Shown here: piece after piece, positions 23,011 to 34,775 of the stretch
Layout of the letters: every line of letters begins with the position of its first letter
Numbering within the stretch: position 1 is the stretch's first letter
Assembly: GCF_038396675.1 (NCBI RefSeq)
Contig: NC_088931.1
Span: 71,626,001 to 71,690,000, forward strand
DNA length: 64,000 bases
Source of the DNA: Hydra vulgaris
Lineage: Eukaryota > Cnidaria > Hydrozoa > Anthoathecata > Hydridae
Direction of reading: 5' to 3'
The notes under the pieces: generated by a model
Database searches by the model: none
What the model saw: only the letters and a program-made list of their open reading frames with translations
What the model was told of the DNA's origin: nothing
Made by a program: the position numbers and the translations under genes

Positions 23011-25974
23011 AACTTCAAGGTTTCTTTTTATAGAAAAAAAAAGTGTTTTTTAAAAGTGTCCAGGTGGAAATTGCAAGTTTACTCTTTCCTATTTTTATAA
23101 CAAGTATTTATTTATGTTTTCTTGAAGAATAGGTTCTAAGGATTTGTACCTAGAAATTATGTATACATATATATAACTATATTCGCATATTTTATGACGT
23201 TTTTTGTTTTGATTTTGCGTGACATAATGCAAATTTTCGGGGCCATAACAATGCAAATTTTCCATACTTATACCTTTCGTCAAAAAATCATCAATTATTG
23301 CACTACAAAAAATTCAATAACTTTAGATCCGCTTAACTTCAAAGGCCGAATGACCCCTCATTTTTTAAGTCAAGTCAAGCTCTATACAATGATATAAGTT
23401 ACATATGTTTATTTGACTTATAAAAAAATCTTCTGTAATGGCTACAATAGAATCAGGTTTTAAGCTTAATTTTATATAGCTAGATATTCTTAATATTTTA
23501 GGAAATAACACTGATAATAATATAGAAATTAAGATCATTTACTCAACTACTTTAGTACATGTATAACTAGAGATATAACAAATAATACAAAATATCTACT
23601 AGTTTTGTAGCTACTTAGAGAATATTGGTTTCATGTCCAGGGAACTACACCATCTACTATATTGCTGTAGACTTATTATTTATGAATATTATAGAATTTT
23701 CTATTTTTATGTTTAACAACAGAAATATATACAGTTAAGGATAAATAACTAATACATAAAATGAATGTAAATACAATAAAGAAAAAAATAATTTGTCACA
23801 GTTTTAAAGAATTTAGCAAAGCCAATTTATGGCAAACCGCAAGAATAACTAAGTATTTAATATTAACATAGCATGATTTACCAGCTATATATAAACTAAT
23901 TTATATTTGACAAAAACAAATGGGCTATTATGTGCCTTTTATGACAAATGAATTAGTATATGAAATATAAAAAAACGAAAACATGAAATATATGGCTACA
24001 TTTTGCAAGATGATTATAAACTTGAATAACTTTTTAAAAGGTTTTGCATTATCAAACGAGTTATAAAAAAAACCCATTAGAAAATACACCTACTAAAAAA
24101 CAATGCTCAGTGGAATATATATTATGAAGCTTATAGAGTAGTCGAGGAAAAAAATGGCGACATATCGGAAATGATACTCAAAAAATACACAAAACTAAAG
24201 CTGGTGAATGAAGGACCAAGGAGTTGCTTGAAACCAGACCTTGACTAAAAATTTTATTTAAGCATTTTAACTTTTCGCTTTACTTTTTTTAGTCATTTTA
24301 AAACTATCCTTACAGATCTATTTTATTATTGATGGAAATTTGTTTACACAAAAAAAGTTCCCAAATTTACAAATGTTTATCTTGGAAAAATGATGAAAAT
24401 CTGTTCGTGCGGACAACTGATTTCCTTTTCCTTGGTGTAACTTGTTTAGTAATTTGTCAACACGTGAAGTAGTTACTTATCCTGAACAGTCTTATTAAAC
24501 AAATGCTATAAAAGTTTAAACTAATACCACGTGATCAGAGTTTCTGTTTAAAAACTAAGGGCAGCCAAAAGATTTTTTTGTTGACGGGTGAAAATTTAGA
24601 GTTTGTCGGAAACTCGCATGGCTCGCTGATTTCTGCGGCCTCTTTGATGTAAAACAATAGGTTGCATCTCTTATAGTTCCATGGTAATAGATAGTGAGTG
24701 TCATACCCCCAACACCACCTTCCCTTCTCGCTGGCTTCAATACTATATATCACTAATATGAAAATGAAAATTTATAGGCAATGTATAATAAAATCCATTT
24801 TTATGAATGTTACTTATCTGGGATAATTTTTCCTATGTTGCTATTTTAAGCCTTTGAAATAGGGTTGTTAACCGAAAGATTTCAAAGATTTATGGAAAAA
24901 AATCTTTCAAAAGGGTATATACAATTAGTATTTATTTTTATTTGCAACGAATATACAGAAGCATTTAAATTTGTCTTTCGCAAATAATACTTCTGAAAAT
25001 TAGACTTTCGCAAGTTGCTATTTCAAATAATGCTCTTCCAAAACATCCAAAAGTTTCACTTTCGGAAGTAGCACTTGAGAAACGAGCGCTTTCAATAACT
25101 ACGTTTATTCGCCTAACTGCAAGAAATGTGAAAATAAAGTATCTGTATATATCAAACTGTTTGTAATGAAACTTTATCTTCAGGATAGCAACATATAAAA
25201 AATTGATTTCGAAAGGAAAATTTTCGATAAATCCACTTGAAGAACGGTCACTTACGGAAGAAAACTTGAATTTCGTCATAAAAACAAGATTGAAATGTTC
25301 CATTTAAAAGAATTCGTTTAATGAACTAAGTAGTTAAATGCTCATTACTCACAAGTGTCAATTATCGCGCATGCAAATTTTTATGAATTAAAAAACTGAT
25401 ATTATTTTTTAACTGAGTCCTTTCGGTAGGTTTCAAAAATCTTCTTTTGAAATCAATCGATTAGCAAGTTTCTTTTCACTTGTGATTCTTGCGAAAATTT
25501 TATTTTTCGTATATTGCTTTGCCAGCGGCGTGGGCAGGAATTTTTTGATGTTTCAGATATGACACTTTTAGGCATCGTGCGAACTCATAACTCAAGAATA
25601 TTGTTAAGTCAAATGAAAGTTTCTCAAAAAAATCGCGGTGATTGGAGCGTCAGAACAAATATACCCCAACAAGTTCGCTTTCCCAACCCCGAATTAGACG
25701 TTAAATTAAACTGCAGAATGTTAATTAAACGTTCAAAGAGTGTCTTTTTTAGATTCCGTGCCCATTGGGTGTTTATTAACAGTTGCAACAACCGCATTGG
25801 TAGTTGTCTCAGAGCTGGGAAAAAATTCTAATAATCAAATTTGATTTAATACGATACGAATTTGATTTGACTGGCCCCTATGAAACATAACTGGGACATT
25901 CAACCGCCACAATAATGTGCCATCGTGTGTGAAAATTTTATGGCATAGGTTATTCAGTTTTTAGTACTAAAGCT
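23011..25974. other. Interior of the hAT element, mostly unrecognised
   Basis: No gene was identified. One block (25525-25590, GCAGGAATTTTTTGATGTTT...ATCGTGCGAACT) resembles the terminus of the fold-back element at 46378, so a diverged copy may begin here. Between 24965 and 25100 a loose phrase CTTTCGCAA/CTTTCGGAAGTA recurs about four times at irregular spacing. Confidence 0.45.
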
Positions 25975-26318
25975 TGTTTTAATCGACTAATTTTAGATAC
26001 GCTAAAAAGTTAGTCGTTTAAATTTAGTTACGCTAAAAAGTTAGTCGACTAAAATTAGTTAGACTAAAAAGTTAGTCGACTAAATTTAGTTACGCTAAAA
26101 AGTTAATCGACTAATTTATTCACGCTAAAAAGTTAGTCGACTAATTTTAGTTACGCTAAAAAGTTAGTCGACTAAATTTAGTTAGACTAAAAAGTTAGTC
26201 GTCTAAATTCAGTTAGACTAAAAAGTTAGTTGACTAATTTTATTTAGACTAAAAAGTTAGTCGACTAAATTTAGTTAGACTAAAAAGTTAGTCGACTAAA
26301 TTTAGTTAGACTAAAACT
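25975..26318 (-). repeat. Right subterminal tandem array, inverted
   Basis: The same 31-bp unit as at 17110-17525, here as its reverse complement (AAAAAGTTAGTCGACTAAAT...), about 11 copies with GCGT/GTCT variants in mixed order. It ends 20 bp inside the element terminus. Confidence 0.93.
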
Positions 26319-27189
26319 AACCTTAACTCCCACCCCTAGCAACTTTATGCTTGACCAATGGCAAAATAGAGAAAGAGTTACCCCCACTCACATCTTCTGT
26401 CAAGTTTTGAAATGGTTTAAGGAACTTTACAAGTTCGCCTAATAATTTTAGATCAAATTCATCTAGACACAATTCTCTTGTTCCAATTTTTTTTTAAAGT
26501 TTTTTTACACCATTATATAACTGTTCAATAGACTCATAAAAAGTTTTTTAAGATATTGTTATTTTTTTCTTCAGTAGATACTTTATCAGTAATAATTTTG
26601 TGTACTAAAAACAAATGATTTTTCATGTATCCAATTGATGTAGAACGTTTTACTGAATGAATTTTCGACAAATGGGCAGGCTTTTTATTATCTGATTTGG
26701 CTTTTTCAATTTCCAAACATGGTTTGCAATAATAATTGCTTTCATCGAGATTTTGACCATCTTCAGCTACTAATTCTCCATAATAATTCCAAACAAGTGA
26801 AGCACATTTTTTTAAAGGTGCTGCACAATCTTATCTTCAAATATTTTATTGATGAGTTTTCATTTGGTTCGCGACAAGATAATGATGTATTATTTATTGA
26901 TCTTTTCATATTAAATCTCTACCAAAAAGTAAATGTACCTGGAAGAAAAGGAAATTTCTTTTATATGCAGTTTGCTCCTAATGCGACGGTAAATAATAAA
27001 TATTTGTTATCAAATTATAAACCGAGTCAAACCATGGAAGTAAAAATTATTATATTGCCATGGTCAAACGAAAAATAAGCGCAAAAATGAAGTAAGCACA
27101 ACAAAATTCATAAAAATCAGAGAAAAAAAAAAGGATTGAGCGTAACATTATAGTTTTAAAAAACAAAAACTGATCATTTCAGCTGTATT

Positions 27190-27305
27190 TTAGCGGCGGC
27201 TGCATTTTGAATAAATAGCGGCTATTAGTGGCTATTAATAAAAAACTGGCGGTAGTTGGATATTAACTAAATTGGCGGCAGCGGATGAATAGAGGCGGCG
27301 GCTTC
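27190..27305. repeat. GGCGGC/GGCTATTA-rich short-period repeat
   Basis: Phrases such as TAGCGGCGGCTG, TAGCGGCTATTAGTGGCTAT, GGCGGTAGTTGG and GGCGGCAGCGGAT recur over 115 bp. It lies just upstream of the outer hAT coding relic and may be that element's subterminal region. Confidence 0.5.
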
Positions 27306-27469
27306 CAAGTCTATGTGTATCCTGGTATAGATATGAAAAAACAAGGATACACAATCCAAAAAAAATTTTTTTAATTACCTTGCGATCAAAGCCAAATAAT
27401 TTAGGAACAATTTGGGGTATTATGCTGCTTAAGCTCAAAGTAAGTGTCAAAATTTTTGAATTTTTTTTC

Positions 27470-27550
27470 TACACATTTGCCCCAAATATGGTTTCTTGCG
27501 TATTCGCGTTTTGAAAATTATATTTTTTTGAACTCCTTTATTATATAGCA
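27470..27550 (-). repeat. Dispersed repeat terminus (copy B, inverted)
   Basis: The reverse complement of the sequence at 16225-16300, including AAAACGCGAATAC and GTTCAAAAAAATATAATT. Confidence 0.55.
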
Positions 27551-27609
27551 TCTTGTTCGGGGTCAAATACATTAATTCTAGATTTCAAAAAATATGCAAA
27601 TATGTTTGT

Positions 27610-27748
27610 TAGGTCGGGTGAATAAAAAATTGCTTTTACTCATAATATTATCTGAGTTAAAAAATGATATTATTCACGTAAAGCTGAACAATTTCTCCAA
27701 AAACCCCGAGTAAAAGCAACTGCTTTTTTTATTCACTCGGCCTAATAT
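27610..27748. repeat. Fold-back MITE, ~139 bp
   Basis: The ends are TTAGGTCGGGTGAATAAAAA (plus) and its inverted counterpart ...TTTTTATTCACTCGGCCTAA. Both arms continue into GCTTTTACTC/GAGTAAAAGC. The interior is ~60 bp. Confidence 0.8.
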
Positions 27749-28536
27749 GTTAAAGTGGTATTATCATGTTATAATCATCAAAAAAAAAAAAAAATTTCAT
27801 AAAATTCTAACAATTTGAACATCCTAGATCACAAGAACCACTTTATTTTTCTTCAAAAAATAACAGAAAGTCCTAAAATTTGTATTCAAAGGCAACAAGG
27901 TTATTTTTGAACCCCTAGCTACGACCTTAGCAACCATGTCTGTTTATGTGTTTGCCCTATTTTTTCATTGGTATTGTGAAAAGGTTGTTTTGACAGAATA
28001 AAATACTTTTCTGGATGTTTTTTAATTAGAGATTTTTTTAGTTTTTGACATTTTTTATTTTAAACGCTGTTTTTCTAAGAATAATTTTTTTTCAAATATT
28101 TTAAACTAGAATATTAATAATGCAGAAACCGTTTACTCTTTTTCTTTGAAATTTTCACAGTTTGTTCATTGATGTTGTAGAAAGGGCTGTAGAAAGTGAA
28201 TAATCAAAATATATTTTATTTTGACCAGAATTTTACATACCCCACGGACCATTTTTTATGAATTTTAAAGGTTCATATCTGCCATTTTACTTTGGCTCAG
28301 TATTTAAAAAAAATTCTACTGTGGGCCCTTCACCCACCATTTAGCTATACGTTTGTAAAATTTAAAGCTTTTGTCTCAAATATTACTCAAGTTATTTATG
28401 TTCTTGTGACTGCATGTTTTTTGCTTTATTTTGCATTTCTTTGTGACAAATGAGTAAAAATATGGTGTTTTTTATATTCATGTTTATCATTTTAAGAAAA
28501 GATCTTATTTTAGGAAATAAAATTTGCAGGATAGTA
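27749..28536. other. Intergenic, nothing recognised
   Basis: AT-rich sequence with homopolymer runs. No motif, structure or terminal repeat was seen before the pogo-like element. Confidence 0.5.
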
Positions 28537-31500
28537 GGGGAGACCGGGGCACGTTGGCCTGCTTTTTTTTCCTTGATCTGTAACTTTTTAGCTTTTGTTT
28601 TTTAGTTTATTTTTTTTTGGAAAGAGGTTGACTAGTCCCTAGACTATCCGGAAAAAACATTAATATAAGTTCATAATAGCTTTTTAACACATTAAAAACT
28701 GTTTTTGTTAGGTCATATCGGGTAGGCCAACCTACCACGTTATCGGGGCAGGTTGGCCCAAGGATTGGGGCAGGTTGGCCCACATACAACTTATGGCAAA
28801 CTTTGAGGTGAGAAAACGCTCATTGAGCAAAAACAACTTTATAACTTGATAAAACGAAATTGAAACAACTTTAAAACAATAAACTACAAAAAAATGAAGT
28901 AAAAACAAAATACAACAATAACATTTTAGTTAACAACAGTATAAACATTTATAACCTAACCCTTTTGCATCTTTTTCTACACAACTCACATGGGCCCAAT
29001 GCTGACAGCTTGAACACTGTATCCACATAGCACCTGGAAGGCTGTTTGAGAACGGTTTGAAGCAACTAAGACACAAGACATCTTCCTCTTTAACATCTTT
29101 GTTTTTCATGTTGCGTTTTTCTTTTACAGGTTGACTGGCAAAAATCCTTCTTGTTTTAAAGTTACTTGGACCGGCTTCTTTGATAGAAAATAGTTTTTTA
29201 TTTTTTGAGCCCTTCTGTTTTTTTCTTTTGCTGCTTTCTGTGCCTTTGCAAGGCTTTTTTAACTGGTGTATCAGTTAATATAGCAAAAATTCGTTTCCGA
29301 TTTCTGAGCTTATTTAAATTGTTTTTTCTAGGCTGAGCTTTTTCAAAAGGCCTCACTTCTTCAGGAGATTGTATAAGTGAAGAGTTTAGAGAAGCACCTG
29401 ATGTGCTGTCTAAATTTGGAAAATTTCCTTTCTTATATTTTGATTCATTTGAATTAAATTTTTTGAATTTTTTTTGTTTACAATCCACAGATAAAACTCC
29501 GTTGCTAGGTGTTTGTTTACAATCCACAGCTGAAACTTTGTTTTTAGGTGTTTGTTTAGTGATGCTAAAATCCACAGATGACATTTTAGTGCTAGGGTCT
29601 GGTCTATCTGTTAAATATGATGGCAAAAAATCACTTTCGGGAAAAATATCTCTGTTAAATGGATAAATACCTGTTGCTTGGAAACCACTAATTATGTTCC
29701 TTGGAGTTATAGCATTAGGAAGTGCGGCTTTTACTATACCAGGTATGTCATAGATAGTCATAGTTTGTTTGTTTACAGTAACCCATGCATCACATGCTGA
29801 GTTCACAAACTTTTCAAAAGGACCGTAAACACTTCTATCTAATGGTTGTAATTTATGACTACAGTGTGCTGGAAAAGATAAAAATGTGATACCATTTTCT
29901 TTACAAAAATCAAGTACTGCTGCATCAAGATGAGAGCTGTGGTTGTCAATCAATACCAAACAAGGGCGATCATTGGAACAACGTGCATGGATAGAAAAAT
30001 GTTTGATATATTTAAGAAAATTTGTCTCTGTCATCCATCCTGAAGAATGTGCTGATCCATCACATCCTATTGGTCCATCACAAATAAAGTGAGATTTAAA
30101 ATTAACTCTGGGAAAGATAAAATATGGAGGTATGCTATTGCCAATCGCACTAACCGCCAAAGCCATAGTCACTAATGCTCCTCTTTCTGCTGATGTTACA
30201 CGACCTATCTAGCGAAAGCCTCTATGTGCAACAACACGATCAGGCCGTTGCACTGTTGTGATTCCAGTCTCATCAATGTTCCAAATGTCTGAAGCACTTA
30301 GTTTTAACCTATTCAAAACAGCTTAAGTTGTCAAAAAATAAATTTACATTATGTTTATTAAAACTTGTGCACTGAGCTAAACTTGTTGCTTGAGGAGAGC
30401 GATTAGAAAGCTTTGGATGCCTTTTTAAGAATCCGGAGAACCAATCACTACCAGCAGATTGAAGTTCTATCCATGAGTGAAGAATTTTTCTGCCAAAAGC
30501 AACAGCATATGTATAAGCAAACCGTCAAACTTCTTTAGGAGAAAGACCAAAGGAAATATCACTTGCTTTCATTAGGTATTCTTCAAGCAAAACTTCCTGC
30601 TCAGGTTCAAATACCTAAAGAAATATAAAATATATATTACCATTAGACATAAACATTAAAATCATATTAGGTATCTGTCCCAAAAAAATTCAAAATTTTA
30701 AATATATTAAAGCAGTATTTTATATTGAAGTATCTTATTAAATGTTTAAATAAATTACAGTACTAAACTATATTCAAATTAGTTGGAGAAAATATAAATA
30801 CCTGAAATCTTTTGGCATAGCCAAACTTGTGCCAGGGTTTTTTATCTAATTTAGGTGATAGTAAATCTCTCCCTATAGCTGCGTTATCAGGCGTATGTTC
30901 TGCATTAGATTTATGTAGTTGCAGTAACATCAAACTAAAGTTTGTTATCATTGTTAGAATTTGAAAGAATTACTTGGCAATCAAGTTCTACTTCAGTTTG
31001 AACTGAAGTATTAGATATAGATGGCAACCTTTTAGATATGCAATATCTTCCTAGAGTCTTACGTGGTATATTAAATTCTCTACTAACTGCTCTAATTGAT
31101 TTTTTATATTTTGTAACTTGTATCACTGCTAATAACATTGTTTCTTCTGACACTTTTCCACGTTGTGACTTGTAAATATAATTTTGTACCATTTTTAGGT
31201 AGGTCTAAAAAAAATGCAAAAACCAAAAGTACATTACTTTATTACATGTTTTATATTTAACTATTTCTTTTTTATTTAATTATTTATATACCTGCATACT
31301 TATATACTTAAAAAATTATATTTTATATTTTTCTTTTTTAAAATACTTATTTACTTTTAATCATTAATAATTTGCATAACTCATGCCATAAATAAATTTA
31401 TACATCATATACAAATTTAAGTGTTAAGCATGAAAAGTTAAGTGTATTATGTATAAAGTATTAAACTTATATATGTAAGTATAACTAGTATGTAAAAGTT

Positions 31501-32234
31501 TAGATATCAATTAAATTTACATATATAAGTTATATTATTTGTTAAATAATATATATAATAAAAATATATAAATATATACAATATTTAAGTTTAGACATAT
31601 GTAAATCTAAGATAACATTTTATAATGAGATAATTTATTTAAATTTAAATCTTATGTATTCCAGTGATATTTTCTTATAATCGACGTATAAAACCCAAAG
31701 AAACGTATAAAAACAAATGCCAATTTGTTTATGAGGCTAGTTTCTGATCTAATATGTTTTACAAGTTTTAATACTTTAATAACAAAAACAGTTTTTCCGT
31801 CACAAATTTACCCGAATTATTTTAAAAATCTACGGGGCAAGTTGGCCACTTGGCCAACAATCTGCCCCATTGTCATGTTTAGAGTATGAACAACTTTCGC
31901 CTTAAACTGTCAACTAATTTTGTGGAACATTCTATACTAAAATAATCCTTACACTATAACCTTTAAATATGACATTTGAATAACGCCGTACTGTCAAACG
32001 TCAGTGAGTATAAACACGTTAAACAAATTTTTCAAAATTTACTTTGATGTATGAAAAATTACTAAAACGGCATTACACACTCAAATATGGTCCAATAAAT
32101 ATGATTTTTTATGAAAAAAAGATTGAATTACTAACAACCTTCACTTAGATTCCCAGCTTGTTAAAGCGTCTAGCCTTTGAATAAACTCGATTGGGCCAAC
32201 CTACCCCGTGGGCCAACGTGCCCCGGTCTCCCCC
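28537..32234 (-). mobile_element. pogo/Tigger-like DNA transposon, 3.7 kb
   Basis: The terminal inverted repeats begin GGGGAGACCGGGGCACGTTG (28537 and, inverted, ending 32234) and match over at least 23 bp. TA precedes the left end as expected for pogo; the right flank is CA rather than TA, so the duplication has mutated. GGGCAGGTTGGCC-type motifs recur near both ends (28722-28785; 31835-31872; 32192-32215). The interior encodes a minus-strand pogo-type transposase. Confidence 0.88.
28955..31192 (-). pseudogene. pogo-like transposase with psq HTH, CENP-B HTH, DDE_1 and PHD-like finger
   Basis: Domains in minus-strand order follow. 31192-30935: psq-type helix-turn-helix (YKKSIRAVSREFNIPRKTLG). 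30902-30802: NAAIGRDLLSPKL...AKRFQ, followed by an intron with good splice sites (30801-30615). 30614-30325: CENP-B-type DNA-binding block (FGLSPKEVRRFAYTYA; GSDWFSGFLKRHPKLSNR). 30300-29198: DDE_1 catalytic core (IWNIDETGITTVQRP; CLVLIDNHSSHLDAAVLDFC; FPAHCSHKLQPLDRSVYGPF; GFQATGIYPFNRD). After a stop or frameshift at ~29195 a finger CLSCFKP...WIQCSSCQHWAHVSC is readable to ~28970. Lesions: frame breaks near 30935, 30320, 30205 and 29195. The domain set is that of jerky/pogo-type transposases; the C-terminal finger occurs in one animal branch. Confidence 0.87.
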
Positions 32235-33013
32235 ACCACCTTAATGAAAAGTACAAATATTTTAACTATAAGCTAAAGATCGATTTACTTTAGTACTTTT
32301 CATTATTATATTTTGTTCGTACTACACACTCATTAATAAATAGGCGTGTAACCATAGTCATAAGTAATAGATAGTCTGGCCGCTTACGGTATTCCTTTGA
32401 TCAACTCTTTGTTAGCAATTATTTAGTGTCTAGTCCGCCGCACAGTGAGTCAGAAAGGTGAAAATTGTATAACTGTCGTATATAAACATGTCATACATCA
32501 ATACTATCGTATTTTGGGTAAAAAATTTTAAATTTGTTATTGAAAATAATTTTTACGCGTACCTATGACGCGTACAACGCGCGCTTAAGCGTGTAAGTGT
32601 CATTTACGGACGCAAAATATAATTTAAATAAAAAAATCAGATTCTTTGATCCATAATACCATATAAAAGAATACTACATATTTTTTTATGTAAATTTTTC
32701 TTGTGCCTAATGGTCGTACTACGTGTTGCGTATACGTGTTAGAGTCTTTTACGCACACAAAGACCGACTTAATTTTAAAAAATCAAATTCTTCAAACCAA
32801 AACATATACTAATTAAAAAGAAAAACTGGGTTCAAAAAATTTTTAATATTATAATAATATTAAAATATATTAAATACAAAATAAATATAGAAAACGAAAA
32901 AAGAAAACCTAAATTAATAAAAAAGCTTTATTTCATTATTACAGTATTAACATAGATAGAACTTCACGTGTAAGTGTTTTTCTATTTTCAACCTTGTATT
33001 TTTTGAAACAAAT
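32235..33013. other. Spacer with a CpG-rich patch
   Basis: At 32555-32620 and 32705-32760 ACGCGT/ACGCG/CGCGCG motifs cluster (CGCGTACCTATGACGCGTAC; CTACGTGTTGCGTATACGTG), unusual in this AT-rich window. No gene or terminal repeat was recognised. Confidence 0.5.
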
Positions 33014-33073
33014 GTAAAAAGTAGAAAAAAGAATATTCAACAAATGTTGAATATTCTTTTTTCTACTTTTTAC
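33014..33073. repeat. Perfect 60-bp palindrome (29-bp arms)
   Basis: Left arm GTAAAAAGTAGAAAAAAGAA then TATTCAACA; exact inverted right arm; 2-base centre. The right arm is also the end of a transposase-like frame (…KSRKKNIQ, minus strand), so the left arm is a snap-back copy of that coding end. Confidence 0.95.
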
Positions 33074-34110
33074 TGATGCTTTTTCAGCAGAGGATTTGGC
33101 AAAGTATTTTTTAATGCCTAACTTATATCCTAAATGTAAAATATATTCAAAGGATTTGAGTCAGCAATGCAGAGTAGAAAGGCCTAAAGATAAAGGTTTT
33201 TCATTAACTGGTTTAGATCTGATCAATGCTGGGTTATTAAGTTCATTGGGCTTAGCTCCGCAAACATTACATGATTAGGAGGATAAAGTGTTAGTGAGGG
33301 TATTAACCACTTTACCATTAAACATGGTTAAATCTAGTTTGAACTTAAATGTGATAGTCGCATCCGGTTTGCCTTCCTCTACTTCTAACTTTACTTCAAA
33401 CTTGACTAGTCTATTCATTTCTGCTTTTAAAATTTCATACTCATTTCTTATCAATTCTTCCGTTGTTTTTTTTGATATCGGAGATGTAGGAGTCTACGGT
33501 AATGTGTACTAGAGGGTTTCTTATTTAACCATGCATTTTTGTTCATAATGGTTAATTTAAGTGGAACAATAGCTGTCTGGAAAAGACTTTTTTCTTTAAC
33601 TTGGACCTCACCAAAATTTGTATCAGTATATTTTTGTTTATAGACACTTTGATTGGAGGCACCATCAAAACCACCTTTAAGTGAAGTAGTCCTTTAAACC
33701 TCCTTCCAATTTCAGTAAACATTCTCAGAGAGAATTTTACATTCCGTATAAGTTAATGTTCTTGCCAAAGTATGATAAACATACCCTGTAGAGGAGTTGA
33801 AGCAGATGTTTCTGTCACAATTAAACCTTCAGGATAACATTTGTGTCACTCATTCTTAATTTCATGAAATGAATGATAAATACCTGCATTATGCATTATT
33901 GATGAATTTCTAATAATTTGATAATTTGATCATCAGAAAGGTCACACTGAATTTTTAAGCTCAAGGCATCTTCCAACTTGCCCCAATTAAAACTAATATT
34001 TCGTTTTTTTTTGTATTTTTTTTCTTTCCGTTTTTTATTAAAACTTGCGTATAAAGTAGCGAACAATAGTTCATTGCTTACATTCATCACACAAATAATA
34101 CATTTAGTTC
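33043..34110 (-). pseudogene. Relic of an unassigned transposase-like protein
   Basis: Minus-strand blocks: 34090-33896 (NKKRNISFNWGKLEDALSLK-like start and LSDDQIIKLLEIHQ), 33690-33580 (a KVVLMVPPIKVSINKNI-type stretch in broken frame), then 33265-33043 CNVCGAKPNELNNPALIRSK, PLSLGLSTLHC, one stop, and SFEYILHLGYKLGIKKY...KSRKKNIQ. The C-x2-C and LSTLH...SFEYxLHLGYKL arrangement is, from memory, that of a protein family common in hydrozoan and insect genomes and thought to be transposon-encoded; I cannot place it in a named superfamily. Several stops and shifts make it dead. It is bounded by inverted duplications of itself on both sides (33014-33073 and 33972-34770). A relic at 54976-55720 appears to be the C-terminal part of the same family. 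Confidence 0.55.
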
Positions 34111-34775
34111 CTATTAGTAAAAAAACTCATGCTCAAGCAGATGGTGCTAATTATCAAATCTCAAAAACCAAAATATGCAACATTTGATGGCATAGTGCAT
34201 GTTTTAAAATTAAAAATCTCAGATAAAAATGTCTTCATTTTTATCTGAGAATTTATCTCCGTGATTTTACCTTTTTCTACAAAGTTCGCTCGTGTTCTAA
34301 AAGTCTAAATATTTAAATGTTATTAGAGTTTTCTTTAGATTTATCATTTCAAGTTTGTTAATGCTTTCATAGTATAGACTCTCCAGTCTACAAAACTGAC
34401 GTAGAAGAGCTTCGAGTGTATTATCATGATTAATTCTTAACTTTTGGTTTATAGGAACTAAATGTATTCTTTTCATCTTGAATGTAAGCAGTACTATTAG
34501 CAGAACTATTGTTAATTATTTTATACGCAAGTTTTAATTTTATAACATGCACTAAGCCATCAAATGTTGCATATTTTGGTTTTTGAGACTTGATAATTAG
34601 CACCATCTGCTTGAGCATGAGTTTTTTTACTAATAGGAACTAAATGTATTATTTGTGTGATGAATGTAAGCAATAAACTATTGTTCGCTACTTTATACGC
34701 AAGTTTTAATTAAAAACGGAAAGAAAAAAAATACAAAAAAAAACGAACTATTAATTTTAATTGGGGCAAGTTGGA
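33972..34775. repeat. Large inverted duplication with ~230-bp arms
   Basis: The 5' coding end of the relic (about 33972-34205) recurs inverted at about 34540-34770: CAACTTGCCCCAATTAA, TATAAAGTAGCGAACAATAG, ACATTTAGTTCCTATTAGTA and AAAATATGCAACATTTGATG all have exact or near-exact reverse complements. The spacer holds a second, degenerate copy of part of the arm (34450-34545) and a 34-bp perfect hairpin (34217-34250, TCTCAGATAAAAATG arms, 4-base loop). Confidence 0.9.

Larger units (their letters stand above)
17077..26338 (+). mobile_element. 9.26-kb hAT element with opposed subterminal arrays
   Basis: The element begins TAGTGTTGTGACC and ends ...GGGAGT-related inverted terminus CCCACCCCTA. 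It is flanked by a perfect 8-bp duplication GCAACTTT (17069-17076, 26339-26346), the hAT signature. Just inside each end lies an array of a 31-bp GTCGAC-centred unit, in opposite orientations. It carries a broken plus-strand hAT transposase at 18991-20773, several fold-back repeats and a minus-strand SINE. About 5 kb on the right has no recognisable gene. Such size is large for hAT and mostly reflects later insertions and filler. Confidence 0.85.
16786..26840 (-). pseudogene. Old BED-finger hAT transposase, split by a 9.26-kb insertion
   Basis: Upstream half, 26840-26347: a BED-type zinc finger reading KKCASLVWNYYGELVAEDGQ, then CKPC and, 41 residues later, HLFLVH supply the C-x2-C and H ligands. 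After a stop and a probable deletion comes ELCLDEFDLKLLGELVKFLK, PFQNLTEDVSGGNS and ILPLVKHKV. Downstream half, 17076-16786: KVASLLQVSSNYLPVIKKLK and onward. The halves join in frame as ...PLVKHKVASLLQV... when the insertion and one target copy are removed. This resembles the region preceding the hAT C-terminal dimerisation domain. The catalytic core between BED and PFQNL is missing, and no hATC block follows, so this was already a deleted derivative when it was hit. Assignment to hAT is good; the age order (outer older than inner) is certain. Confidence 0.75.

Noticed and set aside
24965..25303. 112-codon minus-strand frame with regular CTTTCGCAA phrases
   Set aside because: Spacing of the phrases is irregular and the protein has no recognisable features; kept only as a remark.
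26719..27078. 119-codon plus-strand frame
   Set aside because: Partly antisense to the BED finger of the outer hAT relic; no features of its own.
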